Positions 53,301-61,938 of a DNA stretch of 64,000 nt are shown here, in pieces (the stretch's first letter is position 1; every line of letters begins with the position of its first letter). Both the position numbers and the translations under genes were made by a program. The notes below the pieces were generated by a model. The model was not told where the DNA came from. It ran no database searches and worked only from the letters and a program-made list of their open reading frames with translations. Origin of the DNA: Cheiracanthium punctorium (lineage: Eukaryota > Arthropoda > Arachnida > Araneae > Cheiracanthiidae); the NCBI GenBank assembly GCA_038373885.1, contig JAWZYV010012530.1, positions 124,001-188,000 of the forward strand, in the 5' to 3' direction.

Positions 53301-56216
53301 AAAGATCTTAATTTTTGTAATACTTTTACATTCTTTTAAATTCAATAAATACATTAAGAAAACTCTCAGAACTACGTTTTAGCGCTCTGATCTTTCATAT
53401 TACCTGCACTGACGATTTAGCATGTCCCAAACCAAGTTGATTGCAAACCACATTAGCTTCCATTATGCCCCAACCGTCTCCGCAGAGAAGACCCCATCCT
53501 TGAGGCATTCTCACTTCAACTCTTCCTTCTGTGGTTGTTCTTCCTCCAACCAGTCTGACGGCCAAGTCTTTCTCCGTTACCAGCTGGAAAAAACAAATGT
53601 GTTGTCACATACAATGAAACCTATAGAAAAAGACCACTTCTCTGACAATTTATATACAACAAATGAAACTATAAACATCCTCTCAAAATTCAAATTTTCT
53701 ATTATTTCATTTCAAAATTCTATTGCGGGGGGCAGATAACAGCTTCGTTTTTAAACAAAGGATCTGTCACGGGATCTGAATTGCAACTGATATATTTCCC
53801 CTCGTTCTCCTGTCTCATAGTCGCCACAGCTCTCAAGAATTTCCAGGGTCTGTGAGACCTGGTTATTTTAATAGCCGATAAATGCGTCTTTTTTACAGAA
53901 TATGATTAACTTCTAAATCATGTGAGCTGAGGTAATAAATACTGTCGAAAGAACGGATTTTTCGTGACCTTTATAGCCACATAAATCCGTGTTAAAAGTT
54001 ACTAAAATAAAATATGTGCGCCCAAACCAAGAGTATTTATTTAATACGCCAACAGCTGTTTATTGAGCCAGTTTCCTTACTTTATCAGGAAGTAATATAG
54101 GAATATACAAAAAAGAAAAGATGGGAGTAGCTTACCTAGTAGGGAAATTTATTCTCATATCTTCGAAATTATATTCCTAGGAAAACTTTCAGCCTATTAT
54201 TATACTGCATTATGAAACGCCATTGACTGATATATTTACATAAGCTAGTAGCTAAGTTTTAAACTTCCCAATAAATTTATGGATAATACAGAGCACTATC
54301 AAAGCATTTCTGATTACAACAAACAAATACATACTTAAAGAAACGTTTGTCTGATTGCAGGCAGCTCGAACAAGTTCTCAGACGTCTATTAATATTCAGA
54401 GAACATTACTGAACGTTTTCTGAACGCTGATAGACGTTCAGAGAACTAGTGTGCGTGCAACTTGGGATCTACCTGACTCAACTCTTCTGAAGAAATGTAT
54501 TGCAGTAGAAACTACTAATATAGTTTGTAGCACCAAAGTAACGTTTTGGAAGTCTTTTAATACGTCTAAATAGAATTTTTGTCGATAAATATTCAGGTCT
54601 GTCTGTCTGCACGGTTCGAAGGGTAAACAATTAAAAGTTTAATAATCAAACGCTCATCTGTAAAATAAACTATTTTGTCTAAGAAATTGACATGGATAGT
54701 GCTTAAATTATCTTGTAAAGATGAATTGAAAAAGATACTTTACCAGATGTATAAAAATAAATTATAAAGACACCTAATAAAATATCATTAAAAGTATACT
54801 TTTGCTAGGCAACTGTTTTCTTTCAGACTGTTTCTAACAGTTTAAATGTGCTGTTAGAAAATTATTATTATTTCCCCATTATAAATACAAATTTCATTTT
54901 TAAAGTGCTTAAATGATTTTTAATTTGTTGTTAATCACTCTGGCAATGACTTGAATTGCTTGTTATCCCCCCTCCCCCACTTTTCCTTAAATATCCCTTC
55001 TTAAAATGACACTATCTCTATATATCTTTAAAAATGTTTGAGACTAAAAAAACTATTTTACGTATAAAAGAAAAAGAATTCCCAACAATTTTTAAGTTAA
55101 TGAGATTATCCACTTTTTCATCAAGAAATTATTCAAAAAGTTTTAATCCGCGATTGTTTCTAAATTCACAGTTAACATAATACTATGATTGATGTTTTTT
55201 GACTTGTATGAGGAAAAACTCATTAAAAATCATCAGATATAGTGTTAAAAGTATGCATCGATGCTTCAAATAATGTAAGTAAAAGGTTTTTATTTGAAGA
55301 TGGACTATAAAGTCTGAGGTGCTTAGTTAATTACTTATAGATAAGGTAAAAAAATAGACATTACTTTACATATAAAAAGTATAACGTATCATGAATTTAT
55401 TAAGAACTTCCGGCACTGATAGATAAGGTAAAATGAATTAGGATGTTATAATAAGAGTTTGAGCTTGAAAACTTTCTCAAAATTATTTTATACTTCTGAG
55501 ACCATTTCAATGATGCAGAGATCAGATATAACCTATCAATCGATCGGGAAATATGACCCTGTCTGTCTTTTAATTTACCATGTCTGTCTCTTAAATATGC
55601 AAAAATATTGATGAATTTAAAAACTATTTGGGATTTTAATTTAAGATTTGTTTCAGTTTATATTGAAGCAAGGGAAATGCGACAGCAATAGGAAAACAGT
55701 GACAGCGGCCAAAATGGTAACGTGAACAGCTATGTGAAAAGTGGGACTTCCAGCAATCTCCTATATGTGGAACCGCTAAATTTACACCAACAAGACTATT
55801 CATGTTTTTTGTGGATGCTACAGACTTTTAAAGAAAATGTGATTCACCTGGGGAACGATGCTCACAAATAATTTTAGTCGAACTGGAATCAAAATTATTG
55901 TAATGTAATTAATGATGTAGAATTCAAAATATGGTAGAAACTTTTTTAGGATGTGTTAAAAACGAAAATAATGGCATATTTTAGCTGAAACACATTATTT
56001 TTTTTACCCTAATTGCTGACTTTTGAGCTGGTGCAGGAGGATTCGGGGCTTGTTCTGCAGGAACAGCTTGAGCAATGGCCCTTGCTCTTTGTCCATCACA
56101 CACTACCCCAGCTGCTTCGGCATGGTTACAATCGTGGACTCCCCAGCCATCGAACCTGCATCGGTCAAGCCTGAATTCTCGGCCAGTACAGAACATGTTG
56201 TCCATCCATATGAGAT
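28296..56216 (-). CDS. LOXL2: Lysyl oxidase-like 2-type copper amine oxidase, 5' end missing (seven exons)
   Basis: Exons on the - strand, 5' to 3': 56216-56008, 53583-53404, 51673-51520, 44118-43984, 41486-41369, 36055-35803, 28418-28296. The visible product is about 390 residues: second half of SRCR1, Pro/Ala linker, complete SRCR2, complete lysyl oxidase domain. Copper ligands are in [13 protein letters not shown], the cofactor Lys in AEGHKASF and the cofactor Tyr in [12 protein letters not shown], 36 residues apart as in human LOXL2 (K653, Y689). Known family role: oxidation of peptidyl lysine in secreted matrix proteins to allysine, releasing ammonia and hydrogen peroxide. Two SRCR domains is the layout of insect Loxl2 rather than the four of vertebrate LOXL2-4. 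All splice sites are GT-AG with matching phases. The signal peptide and SRCR1 first half were not found up to 64000. Confidence 0.93.
28604..28768. repeat. MITE with TTCTCAAAC ends
   Basis: Left ATTCTCAAACTTTTTT, right AGTTTGAGAAACTCTG, inverted. GGAGCAC and GAGCAC words lie inside both sides. This end type is common in hAT elements, but I found no clear 8-bp duplication. Just left of it (28570-28603) is a scrap matching the piggyBac-like MITE family (GCCCAATGCTGAAAAA). Confidence 0.55.
28893..29085. repeat. Tandem duplication, 98-bp unit
   Basis: AGTTTGTCTAATAGCCAAAA occurs at 28907 and 29005 with similar flanks on both sides. The second copy is slightly diverged. Confidence 0.75.
29096..29165 (+). 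promoter_or_regulatory. CTCF-like repeat copy 1
   Basis: GCCGCTAGATGTCAGCAC at 29113-29130 resembles the animal CTCF core. The surrounding 70 bp is repeated at 29476-29545. Motif evidence only. Confidence 0.3.
29476..29545 (+). promoter_or_regulatory. CTCF-like repeat copy 2
   Basis: GCCATTAGATGGCAGCAC at 29497-29514 is the better of the two matches to the CTCF core. Like copy 1 it is followed by TTCAA and CAACAAATT. Confidence 0.35.
31130..31345 (-). repeat. tRNA-derived SINE (Leu/Ser-like head)
   Basis: On the - strand the head reads CCATGGCCGAGTGGATAAG (A box, 31340-31322), and GCGTTCTGGCC at 31282-31272 is a worn B box. The spacing and TGGCCGAGTGG suit a class II tRNA (Leu or Ser) origin. 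The body runs to a C/G-run near 31150. A worn SINE is more likely than a working tRNA because no acceptor stem closes. Confidence 0.45.
31860..32247. mobile_element. piggyBac-like MITE, copy 1 (right end lost)
   Basis: Begins TTAA-CCCTTTAACGTTCAGTG at 31856. It carries the family words CTCTGGGAACACC, GCCAGTCACGAAGAATAG, GCCATCGCTCGACTTAAC and CAAGATGGCGGACGATCG, and stops inside the central palindrome GCAGCTGGCTGTGC/GCACAGCCAGCTGC. The TTAA target and CCCTTT end suggest piggyBac. Confidence 0.7.
34733..35412 (+). mobile_element. pogo/Tigger-type relic
   Basis: The left part AAACCTCGATTATTCGTGCT and the right part GGGTAATCGAAGGTCT are inverted. A + strand frame at 34945-35151 ends [15 protein letters not shown], like a Tigger C-terminus. 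The segment 35060-35280 is similar to 2712-2780 and 2980-3120 in the CCDC149-like intron. Confidence 0.65.
35803..36055 (-). CDS. LOXL2: LOXL catalytic exon (quinone cofactor Lys and Tyr)
   Basis: Acceptor TGCCTTTCAG, donor GTCAGT. Eighty-four codons from [15 protein letters not shown] through [13 protein letters not shown] to [11 protein letters not shown]. The cofactor Lys (codon 26, about 35977-35979) and Tyr (codon 62, 35869-35871) are present. CANYGDQGI and DIDCQW-like [11 protein letters not shown] are LOXL2-4 type rather than LOX type. It enters with one base of the split Leu codon before HYHSM. Confidence 0.96.
36448..36987. mobile_element. pogo/Tigger-type MITE with TA duplication
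   Basis: CAGTGAAACATTTCTCTAGA on the left and GAGAAGTTTCACTG on the right, flanked by TA at 36446-36447 and 36988-36989. GAGAGGTGGTCTCT lies inside both ends. Same family as 3916-4472. Confidence 0.75.
37826..37991. mobile_element. hAT MITE with perfect 8-bp target duplication TCCCAGAT
   Basis: CAGGGGCGTAGCCAG and GTGGCTACGCCCCTG are inverted ends. The duplication TCCCAGAT is perfect at 37818-37825 and 37992-37999. A long G run inside each end is typical of this family. Confidence 0.9.
40189..40760. mobile_element. Fold-back mariner-like MITE
   Basis: Left AGGTCGTCCGGAAAGTAAG and right, inverted, AGGATCGTCCGTAAAGTGAA are mariner-type ends. Inside, 40354-40450 and 40480-40580 are inverted copies of each other (CCTGAGAAAG, TCTTCGTC, GATGGCCGG), so most of the element is one imperfect palindrome. 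The open frame across it is a by-product. Confidence 0.75.
41369..41486 (-). CDS. LOXL2: LOXL copper-binding exon (118 bp)
   Basis: Acceptor GTTTTACAG, donor GTAAGT. It reads [20 protein letters not shown], then [18 protein letters not shown] and two bases of Leu. RRxLRF-x-x-x-x-x-N-x-G-x-x-DFRP is the conserved middle of the lysyl oxidase domain and WxWHxCHxHYH is the copper site completed by the next exon. It is too short to stand out as an open frame, but its phases match both neighbours exactly (1 in, 2 out). Confidence 0.95.
42311..43759. mobile_element. GGGTGTCC-ended transposon relic, split by a MITE
   Basis: Left TA-CGGGGTGTCCAGATT and right GACACCCTG-TA are inverted, and TATCCATTAGAGATAAGTGGG (left, near 42344) pairs with CCCACTCATCTCTAATAGATA (right, near 43700). 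TA flanks suggest the Tc1/mariner-like or pogo group. Without the inserted MITE it would be about 0.9 kb. Broken frames only. Confidence 0.65.
43079..43639. mobile_element. piggyBac-like MITE, copy 2, with large central palindrome
   Basis: TTAA at 43075-43078 and 43640-43643. Left end CCCTTTGAGGCGCAACCC, right end inverted CCCTTTAAGGCGCAG. The segment from about 43100 to 43225 is repeated inverted at 43260-43395, giving a hairpin with arms of over 120 bp around GCAGCTGGCTGTGC words. The left part past the palindrome is missing, the right part is full. Confidence 0.8.
43984..44118 (-). CDS. LOXL2: LOXL exon: start of lysyl oxidase domain
   Basis: Acceptor TTCTTTTCTCAG, donor GTAAGC. It reads [18 protein letters not shown], then [26 protein letters not shown] and [14 protein letters not shown] are hallmarks of the start of LOXL2-type catalytic domains. 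Two bases of a split Thr codon open it; one base of Gly ends it. Confidence 0.95.
44163..44342. mobile_element. Short pogo-type MITE, about 180 bp
   Basis: CAGTGGAACCTGCTAAAGCA on the left; right end inverted CAGTGAAACCTGTCTAATGT, each followed by a (A/G)ACCACC word. TA follows the right end. Confidence 0.65.
44350..44391. repeat. (TC)n(TA)n microsatellite
   Basis: About 16 TC units followed by about nine TA units. Confidence 0.95.
44934..45135. repeat. Old piggyBac-like MITE, copy 3
   Basis: Shares GTGGCACGCGAT, CCATGTTGCTGGT, GTTAAAT, GGCAACGGC and TTTCAGC(A/G)TTGGG in order with the other copies but is clearly more diverged and has lost clean ends. Confidence 0.6.
45239..45713. mobile_element. 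hAT MITE carrying a 26-bp minisatellite
   Basis: Ends TAGTGATAACA and, inverted, TAGTGATGTGTTATTCGAA. Flanks CTTCAACG (45231-45238) and CTTCAACA (45714-45721) match at seven of eight bases, fitting hAT. Most of the inside is a tandem array. Confidence 0.7.
45365..45630. repeat. 26-bp minisatellite, about ten units
   Basis: The unit is about GCGAATACTATTCGAATAGT plus GAAATC. Each unit contains the palindrome CTATTCGAATAG. Units vary by single changes and one-base gains, so they are not a CRISPR: there are no spacers. The long frame on the - strand across it (Tyr-Ser-Asn-Ser-Ile repeats) is an artefact. Confidence 0.9.
46215..46830. repeat. Tandem satellite, about 165-bp unit, nearly four copies
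   Basis: TTTAGACGCTAGCGCA-like words begin copies at 46230, 46375, 46539 and 46704. Each copy continues with TCCGT..AGG, AATGTATA(C/A)GAATTC, GCAACCC, AAACTA, then GTCATG..ACC and ATACACA(T)ACCCAATTTGCAC. Copies are diverged. I do not recognise the family. Confidence 0.85.
48060..48210. repeat. AT-only low-complexity stretch
   Basis: Interleaved ATTAAATT and AAATATTATAAT words, almost without G or C. Confidence 0.85.
49720..49984. mobile_element. piggyBac-like MITE, copy 4, both ends intact
   Basis: TTAA at 49716-49719 and 49985-49988. Ends CCCTTTAACGTGCAGTG and, inverted, CCCTTTGAGGCGCAACCC. 265 bp. This is the cleanest copy and defines the family: two different subterminal regions joined by a GCAGCTGGCTG-type centre. 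Confidence 0.85.
51001..51387. mobile_element. piggyBac-like MITE, copy 5 (left part lost)
   Basis: Starts in the central palindrome TGACGTAGCTGGCTGTGC / GCACAGCCAGCTACGTCA and runs to a right end CGCGTTAAAGGG followed by TTAA (51388-51391). Confidence 0.75.
51186..51202 (+). promoter_or_regulatory. CTCF-like motif inside piggyBac-like MITE
   Basis: TCAGCAGATGGCAGTGC resembles the CTCF core. Other copies have CAGCAGATGTCAGTGC (43445) or its inverse (32042), so the family could spread this motif. Match by eye only. Confidence 0.25.
51520..51673 (-). CDS. LOXL2: LOXL exon: second half of SRCR domain 2
   Basis: Acceptor TTAATTTTAG, donor GTAAGT. It reads [20 protein letters not shown], then [18 protein letters not shown] and [16 protein letters not shown] and AGVVCS match the last SRCR domain of LOXL2 (VVMSGVKCSGTE). 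Four cysteines here plus two in the previous exon give the six of a group A SRCR domain. Leaves in phase 1. Confidence 0.94.
51674..53403 (-). other. LOXL intron 2, 1.7 kb
   Basis: AT-rich; no repeat with defined ends and no exon signal found. Confidence 0.7.
53404..53583 (-). CDS. LOXL2: LOXL exon: first half of SRCR domain 2
   Basis: Acceptor TTTTTTCCAG, donor GTAATA. Sixty codons from [17 protein letters not shown] through [20 protein letters not shown] to [24 protein letters not shown]...EGRVEV...WG-x-x-C-x-D-x-W and VVC-x-QLG are the classic SRCR front half. Phase 0 on both sides. Confidence 0.94.
53584..56007 (-). other. LOXL intron 1 of the visible part, 2.4 kb
   Basis: AT-rich; nothing recognisable apart from short imperfect repeats such as CAGACGTCTATTAATATTCAG and GATAGACGTTCAG near 54380-54440. 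Confidence 0.7.
56008..56216 (-). CDS. LOXL2: LOXL exon: second half of SRCR domain 1 plus Pro/Ala linker
   Basis: Acceptor ACTTGTCTTGCAG, donor GTAAAA. It reads [20 protein letters not shown], then [19 protein letters not shown], then a linker [20 protein letters not shown] and [10 protein letters not shown]-x-DN-x-x-CTG-x-E and [16 protein letters not shown] are SRCR1 of LOXL2-type proteins. It needs one base and the SRCR1 front half from an upstream exon that I could not find. Confidence 0.94.
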
Positions 56217-56441
56217 CTGCAAGACAAGTAATGACAGATTTTAAACATCGAATATCAGAACTCAAAATATACATGGAAATAAATTTTAGCTATCAGGGCC
56301 ATTGATATTGGGAATATAAAATTTAAGATATGAATAAGTTTTTTTTAAACATGGTATTTTCATATTGCGGAAGCAAAATTTTATTTTACTTTTTAATGTT
56401 TTTGTAACTGTTTTATGTCAAGAGACAGTCAATGTTATTTA

Positions 56442-56867
56442 CCTTTTAACGCACGGTGTCCTCGATGTGAGGACACAAAACTCTGACGTCTTGACTGCTG
56501 TCAGTCACGAAGAATGAATTTGATTTCTATAAAAATACTTGAGAATGACATAGTTACGAGAATCCTTTACTTTTTAGCACATCGTTTACCGTAAAAATTG
56601 TCGATTATTTGTAAAATTGTCAGGATTATTTTTAACAGCACTGGCACCTGCTGAAAACTGGAGAATACGATGCAAATACATTGAGAGAATATAGAAGGCA
56701 TTGAGATAATATATTATACAGAGAATACCAGTTGTGTCAAAAATGGTCTCTAGATCGGTGTCAGGCGATGAGCGATTAGATCGACCGCCATGTTGCTGGT
56801 AGTTAAATCGAGAGATGGCAACGGATACGCTTTTTTCAGCATTGGGAAGTGATTGCGCTTCAAAGGC
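56442..56867. mobile_element. piggyBac-like MITE, copy 6, diverged ends
   Basis: Left CCTTTTAACGCACGGTGTC, right inverted GCCTTTGAAGCGCAATC. The inside has GTCAGTCACGAAGAATGAA, AACAGCACTGGCACCTGCTG, TCTCTAGATCGGTGTC and CCGCCATGTTGCTGGTAG in family order. Replaces most of the central palindrome by other sequence. Confidence 0.75.
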
Positions 56868-58699
56868 TAAACAAGCAAAAAGTAACTGCGGACTCCTGAT
56901 GTAAAGTGATGAAACCGAATTGAATCATCACTTAAATTACATCCAAATTGGCCAGAACGTTAATTACTTTAAAAAAATGCAGAATGATAAGAGTGATAAC
57001 ATCTGTTCAGCAATTCGGATTTCGCTAATTCACCATGTCTTTTATCGATTATTCCAGCCACAAAATTCATCGTGATCTCTCTGACCCAAACTTCACTGAC
57101 CAAAAGGATTTCTCCCCCCCCCCCCCCTATTTACATGAAATCAGCTACAAAAGAAATCAACTTTCTTTTTTTTTATTAGTATTACCATTAGAATAAATCT
57201 TTTGGAAGGATTACAAAATACGCCATCAAAAGTGAAATGAATTAAATGAAATAGAAAACATCTGAATGGAAGTCGCCAAGTTCTTTTTTTTTTTTTTTTT
57301 TGCATAATCAGTGCTGGTCACGGTTTGTCGCTTGTCCATAATGTGTGATTCCGAGGAGGACTTTTTTTTCTTAATCTTCATCGTCTTAGTTCATCCGACC
57401 TTAGGTTACGGTTTGATAAGTATTCTGTTTTGAAGCGTATTGTGACAGTGTAAGCCTAGCTTAAGAATGACGACTTTTATACGCCTTTGAAGGAAAAGAT
57501 TAAAGACACTGTGTAGACAGATACATCATAACCAAACTGATCAAAGTGAAAAACTAAAAGATCATGGAAACTTTACTTTTCATTTTTTAATAACCTGTAA
57601 CAGATACTCAATAATCTTTGCCTTCTAGTAAGAAAAAAAATTATTTTAATTTGGAAGACTAAAACGTTAAAAGGTTTCTCTATTCCTCATTTGAAACAAT
57701 GGACACATTATAAAAAGAGCGTTTCAAAAACGATAATATCCCTTTTGATGGCAATTGTGTTAGCATAATTTTATTCAGGGTAATATAAACATCTTAAATT
57801 GGGATTGATTTGATACAATAAATTTACTTTATCAAAGATGCAGTATTTTTAAAGTGGAGTCACGAAAATAAACTTTACAGACGAAATGTTTGCTATTTTC
57901 TACTTTTACAGTCGTCTGCTACAGTACTTGCAAATTTTCAACCAAATATAAACCAATCGCTGGCATACTAGGCATGTTGTGCATTGACTTGTAAATTACT
58001 TAATGTAGCAGAAGAAATGTAAATCAAGCCAAGGGTTTTACATTATGAAGCACTTTCTATAACACACAAATTCATTATTCAACATCATTATTCCTAATCA
58101 AGTCATAAAGAAAGGGAGGCTACCTAAAACAATTTACGCATTTATTTTTTTTATTATTTTTTTTTTAGGGACTGCACAGCGCATTCCAAGTTCTTGAGTG
58201 CGATTTTGTAAAAGAGCTATTACTTCTACACACACTATTCTGAGAAACGAACTGTTTGCACTAAATTTTGGTAAGATACTTAAATTTCTTTAAAATCATT
58301 AAATATTTTCGGACGCCAAAGCAGGGATATGCGTCTAAATAATAATAATAATACTTTTAGAAACTATTAAGCCAAAGCGTTAACTGAATAGAAAGTTGCC
58401 ATTAAAATACACTCTAAATAATTATTTAATTTAGAACATAATCTGTCAGGGTTTGTGAACTCACAGCAAAACTTTATAAACGTTACATAAATAAGTTTTA
58501 GTACGGAACACATTACAATAAATGTTAATAACATCCATACATCTCGAGGAAAACGAACCATAATTACAAAAGCTAGAGCGCCGGTAGACATATAAATAGA
58601 CATCACATCGACAAGTCTATTAATATGTCTGTAATTTATGTCGAAGTCATAAATTATATTTATGACTGATTATTTACTTAGGGTTATTTTAAATTTATT

Positions 58700-58932
58700 G
58701 TCGACCGGATTGTATGATGGATAAAGCACCGTACTACGGTTTCGGGTTCAACTCCCGGCGGTTGGGGTTCGATCTTCGATTGGGCGTGGTTGTCAACGTG
58801 TCCGTCCCTTCACAGGGGACGGCGTTGGTCCACCTACTAGGTGCCCTCGTAATAAAGAGACCAACAATTCCGGCCTTATTAGTGGCCAAAGCCGTCAAGG
58901 CAGAGGCCGGCCATTAGAAAAAAAAAATAAAT
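58700..58932 (+). repeat. tRNA-derived SINE
   Basis: A-box-like TGTATGATGGATAAAGC at 58711-58727 and a good B box GGGTTCAACTCCCGG at 58744-58758, about 30 bp apart, then a GC-rich body (GGGGACGGCG, GGCAGAGGCCGGCC) and an A-rich tail at 58918-58932. This is the layout of a tRNA-headed SINE. Class of parent tRNA not determined. Confidence 0.65.
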
Positions 58933-61895
58933 TTATTTTATTGGAAATTGAAAAAAATCATTAAACCCCACTTCAAACATTTGGGCTTTAATGGTCTGGA
59001 GTTGATATTGTTTGGGAGCACCTGTCCTTTAATTATTACTACGAATTTTATCTTTTCAACGGGTGCATGCCGTTTAAAACCTCAAAACCACATTAAATAT
59101 CAATTTTTTTTTCAAATAGACCTAAGTCAGTAAGTAGTATTTGAAACAGTCATCTTCCATGGGTCTTATTATTCGAATTATTTTGAGCCACCCTATAAAA
59201 GATGTATGAAAACTAAAACACCATATTCTGGAAGAACAGCGTGTTGTTATATAAATATCATTAATATAATTAATATATTTTAACTAATTTTATTTTGTAC
59301 TCTATGTGCTGGAATAATTGTATATCCGCTTATAAAAGAACTATGAATGCAAATGCATTAATTTATAGTCACCGTTGGCATAGTACATATGAATAATATG
59401 CATAAATTTCGTTGCAGTCAATGTCTATTTACGGAATTATTAAGACAAACAGACGGACCGGAATGGCTGACACTTTGCTGGGAAGTATTAGAAATTCAGT
59501 AGAAAGTGACAGAAGCACGTTTTCAATCAAGCTTAATTGCTTTGTTCTAAAAATTACTCACTACACCGCGTAAAAAAAACCAAAGAGTTTCTCCACCATG
59601 ATAATACAATAACAGCCTCAATTATCTTCCTCTGCGATTTTCGGCACATCGCAGTAAAAGTAGTCGGCAGTCCTGAGGGTTTTTAACAAGCGTTTCAGCT
59701 ACTATACGAAAGCCAGGAATACTATCTTCATTTATCCTCCTGCTTGACCCCAAAAAAAGAAAGTTTCCTTCCTCCTCTAAAGGCAGTGATGCTCGGAGGC
59801 GTCGAATGCCAAATCAATTTTGGTCTCTCTCTCGCTTTTCCCCCTTTATGCTTTTAAGCGGAAAACCGTTAGGAAAAATTTGTTTGGGGTCTGAAAGAGG
59901 TTGAAGTTGAAGATCTTTGCGTGACCCCTGTCACATTTGCGTCAACTGAAGTCACGTGCTGGTTGGTATTTACCGTAATATTATTTTCGCACCGAATGCT
60001 ACTGGCTGAGAAAAGGAACTCCTGTTTGGTTGTCTGAATGAGTTGTCTAGCGCAGTTGCTTGCTGGCAGAAGGTCGCAATGGGCGTCGTTGGCGAGAGAA
60101 ATGAACCGTGCAAAAAATTGGTCGGCAGTAACGCTTACAGACCATTAATAAATTTTCCTCGAAGAAAAATTAATGAAAGAATGAAGTGCATCATGCTAAA
60201 GGTGTTGTTATTGGATGATACAAAAATGATATTTTGGAGCATTTAGGTATTTGTAGATTAGTTTTAAGATAAATATAAGTGTAGCTTCAATGGGAGTTTT
60301 CGTAACACCTGTTTCTTTTTGCAAGCAAGCAAAACTCAACTGTTTTGTACCCGTTCTTAGTTTAACTATCTGATCTTCTCAAAAGGGTAAAAATATGAAG
60401 TTGTCTTCCGTTCACAGTAAGGTCAGTCAATAAAATATGCACAAAAGGGAAGTATGGAACTATAGGATTGAAGAGATTAAACATGGATTCAAAGTCTTAA
60501 GCAAAAACAAGAAAGATTAATCATGCCAGATCGATTTTGAAAACTTTTCAGCACTGCCTGATTTGCAAAGAGAGACGCAGAGATTTACTCTTCTGTGTCC
60601 ATTGTTGTTTCCTGGCATGGATCTTTAGTGCTCCCGTTATACGTGAGCTGGACTACAGGGAGGGTGAATAATAACTGACGAAGAAAATAACTGTATAATT
60701 ATTTCACTAATTATTTGGAAATTCAAATCGTCTTAAGTTTTAATCGGAAATAAAAGAGTGTTCCCATTTGTATGTTTCATTGAAATTTATTAGTCCAACC
60801 TTTCATAATAAAAAAATAAAGAATTCGTGAACCTCGATAAAGTTTTGAATTGAATAATAGATGTTGGTCAATATCGTGATTAATCTTTAAACTAATAAAC
60901 CAAATTAAACTATACCATGTTTAATTTGCTATATCTTGTTAAGTTTATTATATCTTGTTATTATTTACATCCTATATTTTTAATTCGAACCCTCACGCCA
61001 TGAGCGCTTCGTATGAACTTTGCATGCGCATCGTGAGCCGTTAGATTGACAACCGTGGCTCAAATTTTTAATCTCTGTGTATTTAATAGAGTGCCGTATC
61101 TAATAAGGAAATGGCAACAATTCAAATTAATCTTTTTACCATTGATTTCACAACTCGTCCTCAGAAATGTCGAAAAACGTGTTTCGATAGCCAAGTCCAG
61201 AATGGAGACTGGTAAGTTGGTCGCAATCCTATCGATTATTAAGTGGTCCCCTTTCTCTTGTCTCCCTCCTTTCATCCAAAGCGTTGGTCGTCAAAGCGAT
61301 CTAGGTCAAGAATGGCCTTGTCCTCTGGACGGATGTGTTTTGAGCTTTGAACTTTGAAGAATTTCGGCTTTCTATCGGCGCAACTTACACGGATGTGCAA
61401 GGTGCTCGTTAAAAGATTCCCTCGCCAAGCTTTTGGGAATGTGCGGAATTTTTTCACTCGTGTAAATGGCACGCTGGTGATTGTCCACTCCCGGTAAATG
61501 GAAACTTTCTTAGCGCACTCCCCTCAGTTAAGTAATCAAAGAAATTAACGAACAGTGATCGTTAAAAAGATAATTAAGATAACAGCAGGCACTTGTCAGA
61601 AACTGGTGTTCGAGATATGTAGAAATTCGAAATTCTCTTCCGCTCCTTCTTAAATGCTAAAGGAAGATGGGAGATTATATTGAACCTTCCTATTGAACGC
61701 ATGTTTAACCTGTTAATTCAATTTGTTGCAGTCATATAAAATCAGAGATTTTTTCCCTGTTTCCCTCATTAATATTGGAATGATCCACTGTAACCCAGCT
61801 GATAGGGAATCAACGCAGCTTCTTTTAAACAAAGAGAATAAACAGGTTGTAGAAAGTATCTTAAAATATACGTGTCCGTGTACCGTTTAAATACT

Positions 61896-61896
<1 letters not shown>

Positions 61897-61936
<40 letters not shown>
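61897..61936. repeat. Poly-T run of 40
   Basis: Uninterrupted T run. It could be the A-tail of a - strand retroposon, but the sequence to its left shows no retroposon signature. Confidence 0.9.

Positions 61937-61938
<2 letters not shown>

Noticed and set aside
53404..56216. Exons as part of a separate SRCR receptor
   Set aside because: Phases, strand, order and the SGVKC and LPDLV motifs tie them to the lysyl oxidase exons.
58367..58606. 79-codon - strand frame with hydrophobic content
   Set aside because: AT-rich DNA reads as hydrophobic residues by chance; no family match, no supporting exon signals.
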